Shown: positions 48,784-60,098, numbered from the stretch's first letter. The stretch: 64,000 nt of DNA from Ideonella oryzae (GCF_024055665.1 NZ_JAMXMC010000006.1:186001-250000), one strand, 5' to 3'. Program-made: numbers and translations. Notes: generated from the letters alone by a model not told the origin.

Positions 48784-49451
48784 TCTCGGCGCAGCACCTT
48801 GTCGACGAACCAGATGCCCAGACGGGACTTGCGCCGATGGTCGTATTCGGCCTGCAGGGCCTCCGGATCGTAGGCCGTCTGCACCCAGTCGAGGAATTCG
48901 ATCGGACGCGTCTGATGGGCCCGCTTGTAGGCCTCAAAGAAATAGTCCAGCCGCCCGGTGTTGCCGAACTGGAAATGGCCATAGCGCCAGCTCAGTTCGG
49001 TGAGCTTCTCGATCGGCTCGCCGAGATGGAAGTGACGGTACAGCGCCGAGGCCAGGCCGGCCCGGTCCGCCCCGGACTTGCAGTGCAGCATGGCCGGGTA
49101 CTCGATGGTCTGGAAGGCGTCGCGCAAGGCCAGCACCTCGTCCACGCGGGGCATGCGCCGTGAGCCCAGGGAGAAGCTGATCAGCTTCAGGCCCAGGCGG
49201 CGGCAGGCATCGGCTTCCAGCGCGTAGGAACCCTGGCCCAGGTTCTCGCCACGCAGGTTGAGCACGGTGCGGATGCCCAGGGTCTTGCGGTAGCGCCGCA
49301 GCTGCGCCGGGCTGGGCTGGCTCAGGCGGTACATGCCGCCGCCCAGGTGGTGCAGGTTGTTGTACAGCGCCCGGAAAGCACCGTGGTCCACCAGGTACAT
49401 GTCGAGGCGGGCAATCCACCGGCCCAGGCGTGTCTTGAGGTTGTGGCGCAT
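48780..49451 (-). CDS. Dual-specificity/tyrosine phosphatase-like protein
   Basis: A 223-residue phosphatase with the signature loop HCKSGADRAG (C-x5-R) of cysteine phosphatases and the preceding general-acid region SLGSRRMPRVDEV. Similar proteins sit beside lipid A/LPS genes in Burkholderiales and may dephosphorylate lipids or proteins. Translationally coupled to msbA by the ATGA overlap. Confidence 0.82.
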
Positions 49452-49517
49452 GGATGAGGGAGTACGGCGAGCGCACTCCCGCGAACAAAAGGGTCGGATT
49501 TTATCCGGCCCGCCTGT

Positions 49518-52436
49518 TCAGCCGCATTGCCCCACGTAGCCACAGGCCGTGCAGAAGTCGCAGCCGTCCTTGTGGATCAGGGTGCTGTTGCCACACTCCG
49601 GGCAGGGCTTTCCGGCCATCGGCGTCACGGTTTCAGCCGCATGGGCCTTGGCCGCGGGCGCCTGCAGAATGCCCATTTCGCGCAACGGAAAGCCCTGGTC
49701 GTCCAGCACGCCCAGCATGGCGTAGCGGTGGATGATCAACCGGGCCACATAGGCCACGGTGCTGGGCCAGACCTGCTGGCGCTTCTCACCCGGCACCGGG
49801 GCCATGAAGTGGCCCAGCGGCTCGCCGACATTGAGCAGCTTGCGCAGCTTCATGCCGATCCAGGCGGGGTCGATCACCCGCATGTCCAGCGACAGCAGGC
49901 GGGCCAGGCCGTCGAGCGCCTTGGGGTAGTTGCCCGAGAAGCCGACCGCGCAGGGGCGGGTGACGTAGCCCGAGGCCGACTCGGTGCTGGCCAGGGCCAC
50001 CTCCTTGAGCGTCAGCGTGAAGGCTTCGCCGGTGGCGGGGTTGTCCACGTCGACCGCCCAGGCCAGCGTGCCGGCGGTGGTGGTGCGGGGCTCCTCGCGG
50101 CTGAACATGGCGTCCAGCACCGGGGTCGGGCCGCCCTCTTCCAGCGCCCCCAGCTCTTCGCAGCGCCAGCGGATCACGGCCGCGGTGGCCGCCACCACGC
50201 CCGGGAACAGGCGCTTCTCGCCCGAGGGCGGGAAGGCCATCTCGAAGGAGCGCTCCTCGGCCACGGTGGCCAGAGCGTCGAGCTTGAGCTTGAGCCACTG
50301 CGGGTCGTTGACCCGCATGTCCATCGACAGCGTCTTGGCCAGCGCGCCCAGGCCACGCGGCTGCTCGGCGCCGTTCACCCAGACCTCGAAGGGCAGGTTC
50401 TTGCCGAACAGGCCGCCGTCCGGCCCCTCGGCCGGGGTCTCGCCGACGAACAGCGCGAAGTCGCCGTGCGGGTGCTGGATCATGTAGCTCCAGGCCGGGT
50501 TGCCCGCGCGCATCTCCGGCCGGCTCGGCCAGCGCATGGAGGTGAGCACCGGCTTGGGCAGCTTCTCCAGCTTCAGGCGCTGGTTGGCACCGTCGGTGGT
50601 CAGCGGCGCGGGCTGCGCGGCCGTGCTGCTGCTGGGTTCCACGCTCAGCACCGAGCCCAGCACCGCATTGGGCCGGTAGGTGGCCAGGCCCTTGAGGCCG
50701 CTCTGCCAGGCCATCAGGTACAGGTCCTGGAAGTCGGCATAGGGGTAGTCGGCCGGCACGTTGACCGTCTTGGAGATGGCAGTGTCGATGCAGGGCGCGA
50801 CCGCGGCCACCATCAGGGCGTGGGCCTCGGCGCTCATCTCCAGCGCAGTGACGAAGGCCTCGGTCAGCGGCGCCTCGACGCCCTTGAGGTGGCGGTACAG
50901 GCGCCAGGCGTGGTCCTCCACCGCGTATTCCTTGAAGCCGCCATCGGGCATGCGCTTCTTGCGGGTGTAGGTCCAGCTGAAGGCCGGCTCGATGCCGTTC
51001 GAGGCGTTGTCGGCAAAAGCCAGGCTGATGGTGCCGGTCGGTGCGATCGACAGCAGGTGCGAGTTGCGCAGGCCGTGGGTGCGGATGCGGTCCTTGACCG
51101 CCTGCGGCAGGCGCGAGGCGAAGGTGCCGCGCGACAGGTACATGTCGGCATTGAACAGCGGGAAGGCACCGCGCTCGGCCGCCAGGTCCACGCTGGCGTT
51201 GTAGGCGCCGTCACGCATCACCTCGGAGATGCGGCGGGCCATGTCGCGCGCCTCGGGCGTGTCGTAGCGCAGGCCGAGCATTACCAGGGCGTCACCCAGG
51301 CCGGTGAAGCCCAGACCGACGCGGCGCTTGTTGGCCGCCTCCTGGCGCTGGCGCTCCAGCGGCCAGACGGTCACGTCCAGCACGTTGTCCAGCATGCGGG
51401 TGGCCACCTTCACCACCTCGACGAAGGCGGCCTCGTCGAAGCTGGCGTCGCCCTCGAAGGGCTGGCGCACGAAGTGCGTCAGGTCGATCGAACCCAGGCA
51501 GCAGCAGCCATAGGGCGGCAGCGGCTGCTCGGCGCAGGGGTTGGTGGCCGAGATGGCCTCGCAGTAGCTGAGGTTGTTGTCCTGGTTGATGCGGTCCAGG
51601 AAGAGCACACCCGGCTCGGCGTGGTCGTAGGTGGACCGCATGATCTGGTCCCACAGCGTGGTGGCCGGCAGCTTGCGGTAGACCCACAGGCCGTCGCCGC
51701 GCTGGTAGGCGCCCGCCTGCTTCTGCTTGTCGCCCGGCTCGGCGCGGTGCACCAGCTCCACGTCGGCGCTGGCTTGCACCGCCTTCATGAACTCGTCGGT
51801 CACGCCCACCGAGATGTTGAAGTTGCGCAGGTCGCCCTGGTCCTTCGCGTGGATGAATTCCTCGATGTCCGGGTGGTCGCAGCGCAGCACGCCCATCTGG
51901 GCACCGCGACGGGCGCCGGCGGATTCCACCGTCTCGCAGGAGCGATCGAACACCCGCATGTAGCTCACCGGGCCCGAGGCGCTGGATTGGGTGGAGCCCA
52001 CCCAGGCCCCCTTGGGTCGGATGCGGGAGAAGTCGTAGCCCACCCCGCCGCCACGGCGCATGGTCTCGGCGGCCTCGGTCAGTGCCGTATAGATGCCCGG
52101 AAAGCCCTCCTCGTCCGACGCGATGGAGTCCCCCACCGGCTGGACGAAGCAGTTGATCAGGGTGGCGGTCAGGTCGGTACCTGCGGCGGAGTTGATGCGA
52201 CCGGCCGGCACGAAGCCGCGGCGCTGCGCCTCCAGGAAACGGGCTTCCCAGTGGGCCCGCTGCTCGGCCGGCTCATGGGCCGCCAGCGCACGGGCGATGC
52301 GAGCACGCACTTCCTCCAGAGACCGCTCATCGCCTTTGGCGTACTTTTCAATCAGCACCTCTTCGCTGATCGGCTGGGCAGGCAGGGCATCCAGCAGGGA
52401 TCCCTGACGGGGGGCGGCGTTGCGGGTTTTGCTCAT
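49518..52436 (-). CDS. nrdJ: Adenosylcobalamin-dependent ribonucleotide reductase (class II)
   Basis: A 972-residue class II reductase making deoxynucleotides with coenzyme B12. Evidence: [19 protein letters not shown], the substrate loop [14 protein letters not shown] with its active-site cysteine, and a C-terminal Cys-rich tail CPECG...CDFCTACG that acts in disulfide exchange or zinc binding. A TSCPA-type extension follows the catalytic core. It needs no oxygen, which suits growth at low oxygen. No B12 riboswitch or NrdR box was seen upstream. Confidence 0.93.
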   Translation of the reverse strand: MSKTRNAAPRQGSLLDALPAQPISEEVLIEKYAKGDERSLEEVRARIARALAAHEPAEQRAHWEARFLEAQRRGFVPAGRINSAAGTDLTATLINCFVQPVGDSIASDEEGFPGIYTALTEAAETMRRGGGVGYDFSRIRPKGAWVGSTQSSASGPVSYMRVFDRSCETVESAGARRGAQMGVLRCDHPDIEEFIHAKDQGDLRNFNISVGVTDEFMKAVQASADVELVHRAEPGDKQKQAGAYQRGDGLWVYRKLPATTLWDQIMRSTYDHAEPGVLFLDRINQDNNLSYCEAISATNPCAEQPLPPYGCCCLGSIDLTHFVRQPFEGDASFDEAAFVEVVKVATRMLDNVLDVTVWPLERQRQEAANKRRVGLGFTGLGDALVMLGLRYDTPEARDMARRISEVMRDGAYNASVDLAAERGAFPLFNADMYLSRGTFASRLPQAVKDRIRTHGLRNSHLLSIAPTGTISLAFADNASNGIEPAFSWTYTRKKRMPDGGFKEYAVEDHAWRLYRHLKGVEAPLTEAFVTALEMSAEAHALMVAAVAPCIDTAISKTVNVPADYPYADFQDLYLMAWQSGLKGLATYRPNAVLGSVLSVEPSSSTAAQPAPLTTDGANQRLKLEKLPKPVLTSMRWPSRPEMRAGNPAWSYMIQHPHGDFALFVGETPAEGPDGGLFGKNLPFEVWVNGAEQPRGLGALAKTLSMDMRVNDPQWLKLKLDALATVAEERSFEMAFPPSGEKRLFPGVVAATAAVIRWRCEELGALEEGGPTPVLDAMFSREEPRTTTAGTLAWAVDVDNPATGEAFTLTLKEVALASTESASGYVTRPCAVGFSGNYPKALDGLARLLSLDMRVIDPAWIGMKLRKLLNVGEPLGHFMAPVPGEKRQQVWPSTVAYVARLIIHRYAMLGVLDDQGFPLREMGILQAPAAKAHAAETVTPMAGKPCPECGNSTLIHKDGCDFCTACGYVGQCG

Positions 52437-52692
52437 GGGCGTGGCGTCTCGGACTGTTCAAAAAACCAGCCGGGGATGATGCGCCAATCGGGGCTCGCCG
52501 GACAGTCTTGACATTCCGATCGGCCCGTCCGGAACGCCAGAAGTTGGCCCAGCGCAAAGAGTTGCGGGATGACGTTCGTGTCGGTGACCCCGCTTGCAAG
52601 ACCCCTGGCTTCGGGGGGTTATGCCTTGATATTCGTCAATCCAAGTCTCGACCGACTGGTCAACCGGGCCGTCCGGCCCCACACTCTCGGTC

Positions 52693-53079
52693 ATGGCGTC
52701 CATGATCCCCATCAAGTCAGAGCCTCTTTCCGAGGTGTCCGCAGGCTGCGGCGCCTGCTTTCACAGCAGCATGGGCCCGGTGTGCCACTCCGCCTGCGAA
52801 CACCCGCTCGAGACCGTGCCGGCGTTGAGTGGCCCGAGCGACACGGTGCAGCGCGTGCTGCATGCGCTGGAACACGCGCTGGGGCCGCTGCAAGGCCAGA
52901 ACGAAACGACGAACTCGGCGCTGGCCCTGGTTCGCTCCCTGCATCTGGCCGATGGTGAGGCCGAACTGACGCTGGCCGTGGCCCCGCGTTGCGGCGGCGC
53001 CTTGCTGGCCGACGCTGCTTTCGACACCTTGCGGCGCCTGCTGCCCGACACCGACATCTACGTGCGGCACGCCAGCTGA
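52693..53079 (+). CDS. Small unknown protein with Cys-rich start and DUF59-like end
   Basis: A 128-residue protein. The first 40 residues have GCGACFHSS and VCHSACEHP (five Cys, several His), a possible metal site. The second half (ALALVRSLHLADGEAELTLA, APRCGGALLADAAFDTLRRL, DTDIYVRH) resembles the MIP18/DUF59 fold. It diverges from nrdJ. I cannot name it; an Fe-S related role is a guess. Confidence 0.7.
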   Translation: MASMIPIKSEPLSEVSAGCGACFHSSMGPVCHSACEHPLETVPALSGPSDTVQRVLHALEHALGPLQGQNETTNSALALVRSLHLADGEAELTLAVAPRCGGALLADAAFDTLRRLLPDTDIYVRHAS

Positions 53080-53137
53080 GCACGCCGGCGCGGCCCGGCT
53101 GCCTGATACTGCGGGCTCCTCGGCTCCCCTGTCGCGC

Positions 53138-54280
53138 ATGACCTCCCACCGCCCGCCGGACCTGATCCGGCAACTGCTGTCGGTGCTCACCCTGCTGGTC
53201 CTGATCGGAGGCAGCCTGTGGGTGATGCAACCCTTCGTGGCGCCACTGATCTGGGCCGCCATGATCACGGTGGCCACCTGGCCCACCCTGCTGTGGCTGC
53301 AGCGCCACCTGGGGAACCGCCGCGGCCTGGCCACCCTGGCCATGTTGCTGCTGCTGCTGCTGGGCCTGTTCGTGCCCCTGACCCTGGCCATCGTGACGCT
53401 GGTCAGCCACGCCGACGAAGCACTGGAGTGGATCAAGGGACTGGATCCATCCCAGGTGGCCAATCCGCCCACCTGGGTGGCGGCCCTGCCCATGGTGGGC
53501 GAGCGCGTGGCCCAAACTTGGCGGGACACCTTTCAGGGCGGCGGCGCGGCCCTGGCCGCCAAGCTGGCCCCCTATGCCGGTACGCTGGCCAAGGCGGCCC
53601 TGCGCCAGGTCGGCGCCCTGGGGGCGGTGGGCCTGCAGTTCCTGCTGACCGTGGCCATCTGCGGCGTGCTGTACCTGGAAGGCGAGATCGGCGCGCGCGG
53701 GGCGACCCGCTTTGCCCACCGCCTGGCCGGTGAGCGCGGCGTGCGCATGGTGCACCTGGCTGCCCATGCCGCCCGGGGCGTGGCCCTGGGTGTGGTGGTC
53801 ACCGCGGTCGCCCAGGCCGTGCTGGGGGGGATCGGCGTGGCCATTGCCGGCGTGCCGGGTGCCATGGTGCTGACCACCATCATGTTCCTGCTGACCATCG
53901 CCCAGATCGGCCCGCTGCCGGTGCTGCTGAGCTGCTGCGGCTGGCTGCTGTGGTCCGGCCACACGGGCGCAGCCATCGGCCTGCTGCTGTGGTCGGGGGT
54001 GGTGGGCACCATCGACAACCTGCTGCGCCCCTGGCTGATCCGCAAGGGCGCGGACCTGCCGCTGCTGCTGATCTTCGCTGGCGTGATTGGCGGCCTGGTG
54101 GCCTTTGGCCTGCTGGGCATCTTCATCGGCCCGGTGGTGCTGGCCGTCACCTACACCCTGATGGGCTCCTGGATGGACGAAGAAGCGGGCCCCGAGGCCG
54201 ATGCTGTCAGCCAAGCCGGGGCCGCGACGTTGAAGCAGGAGGACACTTCGCGTCCACCCGCTTCAGGAGACACCCCATGA
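53138..54280 (+). CDS. AI-2E family (PerM/YdiK) membrane protein
   Basis: A 380-residue protein with about seven to eight membrane helices. The pattern PFVAPLIWAAMITVATWPTL near the start and IDNLLRPWLIRKGADLPLLL, GLLGIFIGPVVLAV at the end are typical of the family. Members export varied small molecules or ions; the AI-2 label is historic. Overlaps the next gene by 4 bp (ATGA). Confidence 0.9.
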   Translation: MTSHRPPDLIRQLLSVLTLLVLIGGSLWVMQPFVAPLIWAAMITVATWPTLLWLQRHLGNRRGLATLAMLLLLLLGLFVPLTLAIVTLVSHADEALEWIKGLDPSQVANPPTWVAALPMVGERVAQTWRDTFQGGGAALAAKLAPYAGTLAKAALRQVGALGAVGLQFLLTVAICGVLYLEGEIGARGATRFAHRLAGERGVRMVHLAAHAARGVALGVVVTAVAQAVLGGIGVAIAGVPGAMVLTTIMFLLTIAQIGPLPVLLSCCGWLLWSGHTGAAIGLLLWSGVVGTIDNLLRPWLIRKGADLPLLLIFAGVIGGLVAFGLLGIFIGPVVLAVTYTLMGSWMDEEAGPEADAVSQAGAATLKQEDTSRPPASGDTP

Positions 54281-54774
54281 TGCGTTCACAGCCCTGGCGC
54301 CAGGCAGCCCTGCTTGTGCCCCTGCTCGGCGCCCTGCCGGCCGCCCATGCCGGCACCGTGACGGTGGAATTCCTCCACCCGGAAAGCTACACAGACGTCC
54401 ATGTCGAGGGCGACGTGAACGTGCAGGTCCTGCAGCCCCTGGCGCAGGGCCTCAAGCGCCTGGGCCAGCGCCTGCCGGCCGACCGAACGCTGGTCATCCA
54501 GGTCAGCGACATCGATCTGGCCGGCGACTGGCGTCCGCCGCCCCGGCTGGGCCTGGAGGTCCGCGTGATGACCCCCGCAAGCTGGCCCCGCATCGACCTG
54601 CATTACCAGCTCAAGGACGCCTCGGGCCGGGACCTCCAGGCCGGAGATGCCGAGATCAAGGACATGGGTTACCAGGACAGCATCACCACGCTGATCGACA
54701 GCACCCCTCTGCGCTACGAGCAGAAGATGCTGCGCGACTGGTTCAGCCGGACTTTCCCCAACCCCGGCCCCTGA
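54277..54774 (+). CDS. DUF3016 periplasmic protein
   Basis: A 165-residue exported protein. A signal peptide ends near LPAAHAGT (about 20-27). Then come VTVEFLHPESYTDV, QVLQPLAQGLKRLGQRLPAD, and YEQKMLRDWFSRTF, matching DUF3016. AGGAGA precedes the ATG at 54277. Translation is coupled to the AI-2E gene; the function is unknown. Confidence 0.85.
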   Translation: MMRSQPWRQAALLVPLLGALPAAHAGTVTVEFLHPESYTDVHVEGDVNVQVLQPLAQGLKRLGQRLPADRTLVIQVSDIDLAGDWRPPPRLGLEVRVMTPASWPRIDLHYQLKDASGRDLQAGDAEIKDMGYQDSITTLIDSTPLRYEQKMLRDWFSRTFPNPGP

Positions 54775-54862
54775 TCCCTAGGCCGCAGGCGCGCGGCCGG
54801 CCTGGAAGGGGTGCCAAACCGGGTAGAGTGGCGCACCATTTTTGGCGTCATCCCGTGGTTTC

Positions 54863-56599
54863 ATGATGCGTCTTCCCAACCTGCTGGCGACCGCACGCGG
54901 CCGCCTGACCGCGTTCTTCCTGCTGTACCTGACCGAGGGCATTCCACTGGGTTTTGCCGCCACCGCGGTGGCCACCCAGCTGCGCCGACAGGGCGTGGGG
55001 CCGGCCGAGATCGGTGCCTTTGTCGGGGCGTTCTACCTGCCCTGGGCCTTCAAGTGGGCCTACGGCCCGGTGGTGGACGTGTTCGCCTCGGCCCGGCTGG
55101 GCCGGCGCCGCGGCTGGATCCTGGGCATGCAGGTGATGATGGTGCTGACCCTGCTGTCCACCGTGATGCTGGACCTGCCGCGTCAGTTGGGCCTGTTCAC
55201 CCTGATCCTGCTGGTGCACAACGTCTTCTCGGCCACCCAGGACGTGGCCATCGACGCGCTGGCCGTCAACACGCTGCAGGAGCATGAGCGCGCCACGGCC
55301 AACGGCATGATGTTCGCCGGCGCCAGCCTGGGCCAGGCGGTCGGGGGCAGCGGCGCCCTGTTCGTGGCGGCCCAGTTCGGCTTCCAGAGCTCCTTCTACT
55401 TCGTCTGCGGCGCCATCCTGCTGGTGACGCTGTTCGTGGTGCTGCCCCTGAAGGAAGCCCCGGACCCGGCCTGGGAGGCCAGACGCGGTGGCGGCCTGCA
55501 TGCGGCCCTGCGCGAGATGCTGAGCTTCGTGGTCAACGCCTTCCGCTCCTTCGTCGGCACGCGCGGCGCGTTTGCCGGCCTGGGCATGGCCCTGCTGCCG
55601 CCGGGGGCCCTGTGCCTGGGCCTGGCGCTGCAGAGCAATCTGGCCGTGGAACTGGGCCTGCCGGATGACCAGGTGGCCTGGCTGAACCTGTGGTCCACCG
55701 TCATCGGTGCCGCCGGCTGCGTGCTGGGCGGGTTCATCTCGGACCGAGTGGACCGCCGCAAGGCGCTCAACATCTACATCCTGCTGATGAGCGTACCGGT
55801 GCTGGTGCTGGCCTTCTTCCTGCAGCGAGAAGGCTGGATCACCGCCGACGCCAACAAGGCCGGCCTGCACAACGCCGCGCTGGGCTCTCTGGTGCTGGCC
55901 TTCTGGGTCGCCACCCTCACCTATGCCCTCTTCAACGGCATGATGTACAGCACGGCCAACGCCATCTTCATGGACGTGACCAACCCGGCCGTGGCCGCCA
56001 CCCAGTTCACCGCCTACATGGCCATGGCCAACCTGGCCATCTCCTACAGCTCGATCTGGCAGGGCATCGGCATCGAATCCTGGGGCTATCCGACCACCAT
56101 GGTGATCGACGGCTTCTTCGGCCTGGCCTACCTGCTGCTGCTGCCCTTCACCCGCCGTCGCCCGGGCGACCCCGAGGGCTTCACCGACGCCTTGGCCCCG
56201 CAGCGCGCCCGCAAGCTCGCCCTGGGTCTGGCGCTGATGTGCCTGGCCTGGCTGCCGGTGCACTACGAGGAATCGCTGCTGGGCCCGGCCCAGCCGATCG
56301 CCGGCGTGCTGTTCTCGCTGGTCTTCGTCGGCAGCGCGGTGGTGCTGCTGGCCGGTGGCGCGGTGCTGCTCAAGGAGCGGCCCGCACTGGCCAGGACGGC
56401 GATGTGGTGTTCGATCCTGAGCGCCCTGCTGCTGTTGCGCAAGTTCCTGGAAGACACCCCGGCCCCTGTGCAAGCCCTGGGCCACGGCCTGCTCTACCTG
56501 ATCCCGGTGCTCACCGCCGCACTGCTGTGGCAACTCGCCCGCCGGCCCTGGCGCGATCTGGCACCCGAGCCACAGGCCATCGCGGCCACGGGCGCCTGA
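54863..56599 (+). CDS. AmpG-like MFS transporter
   Basis: A ~578-residue MFS protein with 12-14 membrane helices. LLYLTEGIPLGFAATAVATQ, FYLPWAFKWAYGPVVDVF and ATQDVAIDALAVNTL are typical of the AmpG/PAT group (muropeptide or acetyl-CoA permeases). The start is ATG 54863 or 54866; an upstream TTG (54842) is unlikely. Ends 16 bp before yciI. Confidence 0.88.
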   Translation: MMRLPNLLATARGRLTAFFLLYLTEGIPLGFAATAVATQLRRQGVGPAEIGAFVGAFYLPWAFKWAYGPVVDVFASARLGRRRGWILGMQVMMVLTLLSTVMLDLPRQLGLFTLILLVHNVFSATQDVAIDALAVNTLQEHERATANGMMFAGASLGQAVGGSGALFVAAQFGFQSSFYFVCGAILLVTLFVVLPLKEAPDPAWEARRGGGLHAALREMLSFVVNAFRSFVGTRGAFAGLGMALLPPGALCLGLALQSNLAVELGLPDDQVAWLNLWSTVIGAAGCVLGGFISDRVDRRKALNIYILLMSVPVLVLAFFLQREGWITADANKAGLHNAALGSLVLAFWVATLTYALFNGMMYSTANAIFMDVTNPAVAATQFTAYMAMANLAISYSSIWQGIGIESWGYPTTMVIDGFFGLAYLLLLPFTRRRPGDPEGFTDALAPQRARKLALGLALMCLAWLPVHYEESLLGPAQPIAGVLFSLVFVGSAVVLLAGGAVLLKERPALARTAMWCSILSALLLLRKFLEDTPAPVQALGHGLLYLIPVLTAALLWQLARRPWRDLAPEPQAIAATGA

Positions 56600-56615
56600 C
56601 GCAGGAACCCGACCG

Positions 56616-56903
56616 ATGTACCTGATCCAGATCCGCTACACGCGCCCGCTGGCCGAGGTGGAGCAAGAGCTGGAGGCCCACCGCGCCTACCTGCGCGAGG
56701 CCCCCGAGGCCGCCGGCATCCTGATGACCGCCCGGCGCCAGGACCGCACGGGCGGCCTGGTGATGATGCGTGCCGACAGCCTGGCCGCGGTCGAGGCCTT
56801 CGTGGCCCGCGACCCCTACGCCACGACCGGCGTGGCGGCCTTCGAGATCACCGCCTACGACGTGGCCCAGGTGGCCGCGGGGCTGGACGCCCTGAAGGGC
56901 TGA
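56616..56903 (+). CDS. YciI-like protein
   Basis: A 95-residue ferredoxin-like-fold protein of the YciI family: YLIQIRYTRPLAEVEQELEA, HRAYLREAPEAAGILMT, and the C-terminal AAFEITAYDVAQ. Related proteins dehalogenate or dimerise around a His/Asp pair; role here unknown. Probably in one operon with the AmpG-like gene; its stop abuts the SDR stop on the other strand. Confidence 0.85.
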   Translation: MYLIQIRYTRPLAEVEQELEAHRAYLREAPEAAGILMTARRQDRTGGLVMMRADSLAAVEAFVARDPYATTGVAAFEITAYDVAQVAAGLDALKG

Positions 56904-57671
56904 TCAGCCCCGACCCACGAAGGGCATGGCCGTGGCCATCACGGTGGTGAACAGCACATTGGCCGACAGCGGCAGCCCGGCGATGTGCACCACCATGTCG
57001 GCCACCTGCTGAACATCCATACGGGCCTCGGCGCGCACCTGGCCATCGGCCTGCAGCATGCCGCTGGCCATGGTGGTGGTCATGTCGGTGGCGGCGTTGC
57101 CGATGTCGATCTGACCCACCGCGATGTCGAAGGCCCGGCCGTCGAGCGCCGCCGAACGGGTCAGCCCGGTCATCGCATGCTTGGTGGCGGTGTAGGCCAC
57201 CGAGTTCGGCCGCGGCGCATGGGCCGAGATCGAGCCGTTGTTCAGGATGCGCCCGCCGCGCGGGGCCTGGGCCTTCATCAGCCGGAAAGCCTCGCGGGTG
57301 CAGAGGAAGGCGCCGGTCAGGTTGACGTCCACCGCCGCCTGCCAGTCGGCCAGGGGCAGATCCTCCAGCGGCACGCCAGCGGTGAAGATGCCGGCGTTGT
57401 TGAAAAGGAAGTCCAGCCGCCCGAAGCGCCCGTGGAGGACGGCGAACAAGTCCTTCACCGAGGCCTCGTCGCGCACGTCCGCCACCACCGGGCAGGCCCG
57501 CTCGGGCGCGGCGCTGGCCTCGGCCACGGCCTCCAGCGCCTCGGCTTGGCGGCCGGCCAGCACCACGATCCAGCCAGCCTCGATCAGCGCCAGCGAACAG
57601 GCCCGGCCAATGCCCCGGCCCGCCCCGGTCACCAGGGCAATGCGGGATGGGCTGGAAAGGTTCTGGGACAT
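56904..57671 (-). CDS. Short-chain dehydrogenase/reductase
   Basis: A 255-residue SDR with [10 protein letters not shown] (cofactor motif, 16-25), NNAG, Ser in NNGSISA and the active YTATK (YxxxK). The substrate is unknown. The ATG at 57671 starts [10 protein letters not shown]. Tail-to-tail with yciI, with no bases between the two stops. Confidence 0.92.
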   Translation of the reverse strand: MSQNLSSPSRIALVTGAGRGIGRACSLALIEAGWIVVLAGRQAEALEAVAEASAAPERACPVVADVRDEASVKDLFAVLHGRFGRLDFLFNNAGIFTAGVPLEDLPLADWQAAVDVNLTGAFLCTREAFRLMKAQAPRGGRILNNGSISAHAPRPNSVAYTATKHAMTGLTRSAALDGRAFDIAVGQIDIGNAATDMTTTMASGMLQADGQVRAEARMDVQQVADMVVHIAGLPLSANVLFTTVMATAMPFVGRG

Positions 57672-57729
57672 GGCGGGCTCCTGCGGATGAGCCCCGCAGT
57701 CTGCCATGCAGCAAGCGTGACCGACCGCC

Positions 57730-59004
57730 TCAGGCGAACTGGGCGGCCAGGGCCGGGGCTTCGGCTTCAGCCTGCGCGATGTCGCTGGTCAGCAGGCGCT
57801 CCATCAACTCGCGCACACTGCGGATCTGCTGGCCAAAGGGCAGTGCGCCCACGCCGCGGAAAAACAGGCCCTTCTTCAGATCGCCGCGCAGGGCGGCCGC
57901 CAGCTGGTTGTCGATGCAGAACTGGCCCCAGTCCTTGAAGCCGTCGCGCAGGCCGCACTGGGCCAGACAGTCGAAGGCCTTGGTGCAGCGCGCCTTGGCA
58001 TGGGCCACGGCCTGCAGCTTCTGCTCGGCCGCCAGATAGCTCTTCATCCACAGCGTCCTGACGGCGCGGGCCGGCAGGCCGGCCACGCTGGTGAAGGTCA
58101 CCATGTCCTCGTCACGGGCCTCGGCCAGCACCCGCTTGAATTCGGGCGAGGCGTCGCATTCCTCGGTCACCGCGAAGGCCGTGCCCAACTGGGCGGCATC
58201 GGCCCCCAACGACTGCACGCGGGCGATGTCCGCATGGGTGCGGATGCCACCGGCGGCGATCAGCGGGATCTCCTTCTCGATGCCAGCCTTGCGCAGGAAG
58301 TCGCGCACCTCCGGCAGCACGCGCTCGAAGTCAAAGCGGGTGTCATCCAGGTCGGCGATCTTGGCCGCCCCCAGATGGCCGGCGGCCAGACGGGGGTGCT
58401 CAATGACGATGGCGTCGGGCAGGCGCTTCTTGCGCTCCCACTTCTTCACGATCAGCGCAACGCCGCGCGAATCGGACAGGATGGGCACGATCAGCGCATT
58501 GGGATGCTCGGCGGCCAGGTCCGGCAGGTCCAGCGGCAGGCCCGCACCCACCACCACCATGTCCGCCCCGCTCTCCAGCGAGGTCTTCACATGGGCGGCG
58601 TAGTCGCTGATGGCGCGCATGACATTGACGGCCAGCAGGCCCTTGCCGCCGGCGATGCCGCGCGCGGCATGGATCTCCCGCTTGAGTGCCTCGACATTGG
58701 CTGCGTTGATGCGGACCTTGGAGTCCTCGTCCATGCCGGGACGGGCGGAGAGGCCTTCGGTGGCCTCCATCAGGTCCGGATGATGGCGGCGCAGGTCCAC
58801 CGAGCTGATGGTGCCCACGCCACCCTCGGCGGCCACGGTGCCGGCCAGGCGGTGGGCGCTGACCCCCACGCCCATGCCGCCCTGCACGATGGGCAGCAGC
58901 CAGCGTCCGGCCACCTGCAGCGGCTTGAGCCCGCTGCGCGAGAGCAGACCGGCCAACCCGGCGTCGACATGGGAGGTATCCACCGGGGTGACAGCAGCGT
59001 TCAT
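57730..59004 (-). CDS. Nitronate monooxygenase
   Basis: A 424-residue FMN-dependent TIM barrel. Landmarks: [54 protein letters not shown] and [18 protein letters not shown]. It would oxidise nitronates with oxygen. The cysteine pair [12 protein letters not shown] near the C-terminus is seen in the larger subgroup. Start ATG at 59004. Confidence 0.9.
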   Translation of the reverse strand: MNAAVTPVDTSHVDAGLAGLLSRSGLKPLQVAGRWLLPIVQGGMGVGVSAHRLAGTVAAEGGVGTISSVDLRRHHPDLMEATEGLSARPGMDEDSKVRINAANVEALKREIHAARGIAGGKGLLAVNVMRAISDYAAHVKTSLESGADMVVVGAGLPLDLPDLAAEHPNALIVPILSDSRGVALIVKKWERKKRLPDAIVIEHPRLAAGHLGAAKIADLDDTRFDFERVLPEVRDFLRKAGIEKEIPLIAAGGIRTHADIARVQSLGADAAQLGTAFAVTEECDASPEFKRVLAEARDEDMVTFTSVAGLPARAVRTLWMKSYLAAEQKLQAVAHAKARCTKAFDCLAQCGLRDGFKDWGQFCIDNQLAAALRGDLKKGLFFRGVGALPFGQQIRSVRELMERLLTSDIAQAEAEAPALAAQFA

Positions 59005-59109
59005 CGAAAGGCCCACAGACTTGCAAGAAAAGGTGTCGGAGCGTAGCGCGCCCCGCCCTGCCGCGTCTTGAGCGGCATCAAGTCTTCAGAAGCCCTCCCG
59101 GGCGGACGC

Positions 59110-59976
59110 TCAGGGGTTCAACCGGGCCGCGTGGTGGCGCAGGTGGTCCTCGATGAAGCTGGCCACGAAGTAATACCCATGGTCATAGCCGGGCTGGCGA
59201 CGCAGGGTCAGCGGCTGCCCCACGGCGGCGCAGGCAGCCTCGAAGACCTCGGGCAGCAGCTGCCCGTCGGCCAGGAATTTGTCACCCAGGCCCTGGTCGA
59301 CCAGGAGACCACCCGGGTACGGAGCTCGGGGCTGGGCCGCCATCAGGGCGCTGGCGTCGTGCACGGCCCAGGTGCTTTCGTCCTGCCCGAAGTAGCCGGT
59401 GAAGGCCTTGTGCCCCCAGGGGCAGCGGCTGGGTGCGCAGATAGGCGCAAAGGCCGAGACGCTGGTGAACACACCCGGGTGGCGCAGCGCCAGGGTCAGC
59501 GCCCCGTGCCCACCCATGCTGTGGCCGAACAGGCCCTGGCGGTCAGTGGCCAGGCCGAAGGCGGCCTGCACCTCCGGCAGCAGTTCCTTCAGCAGGTAGC
59601 TCTCCATGCACCAGTGGCCGGACCAGGGCACCTGGGTGGCATCCAGGTAGAAGCCGGCGCCGACGCCGAAATCCCAGTGGTCGGCCTCGCCGCTCACCCC
59701 GGCGCCACGCGGGCTGGTGTCGGGGGTCAGCAGAGCCAGGCCCAGTTCGGCCGCCACCCGCTGGGCGCCGGCCTTGATGGCGAAGGTCTCCTCGGTGCAG
59801 GTCAGGCCGGCCAGCCAGGTCAGCAGCGGCACGGCCTGCCCGGCCAGGGCCTGGGGCGGCAGGTACAGGCCAAAGCGCATCGGCAGGCCGATCTCGCGCG
59901 AGGCGTGGTGGTAGAAGCGCTGCTCGCCGCCGAACGAGGCGTGCGCGCTGATCAGTTCCAGACGTTCGAATCCCAT
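59110..59976 (-). CDS. fghA: S-formylglutathione hydrolase
   Basis: A 288-residue esterase-D type hydrolase. The nucleophile serine is in GHSMGGHGAL, with the oxyanion residues WLAGLTCTEE and the catalytic Asp/His in VDQGLGDKFL and YDHGYYFV. It hydrolyses S-formylglutathione to formate in formaldehyde detoxification. ATG 59976 chosen; GTG 59985 also possible. No glutathione-dependent formaldehyde dehydrogenase gene is adjacent. Confidence 0.93.
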   Translation of the reverse strand: MGFERLELISAHASFGGEQRFYHHASREIGLPMRFGLYLPPQALAGQAVPLLTWLAGLTCTEETFAIKAGAQRVAAELGLALLTPDTSPRGAGVSGEADHWDFGVGAGFYLDATQVPWSGHWCMESYLLKELLPEVQAAFGLATDRQGLFGHSMGGHGALTLALRHPGVFTSVSAFAPICAPSRCPWGHKAFTGYFGQDESTWAVHDASALMAAQPRAPYPGGLLVDQGLGDKFLADGQLLPEVFEAACAAVGQPLTLRRQPGYDHGYYFVASFIEDHLRHHAARLNP

Positions 59977-60098
59977 CTCAGGCACCTTGGTGTGTGCGTC
60001 CTTGTCCGGCCCCCGGCAAGGACATGCAGAACTCGCACTCTAGCGTGATGGCGATCCTGGCCACGCGGCGGACAACCTGAGATGGCGGCGCGGCAAGG

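Noticed and set aside
52437..52692. Cobalamin riboswitch or NrdR box upstream of nrdJ
   Set aside because: I saw neither a B12 box nor paired NrdR palindromes in the 256-bp gap. A covariance-model search would settle it.
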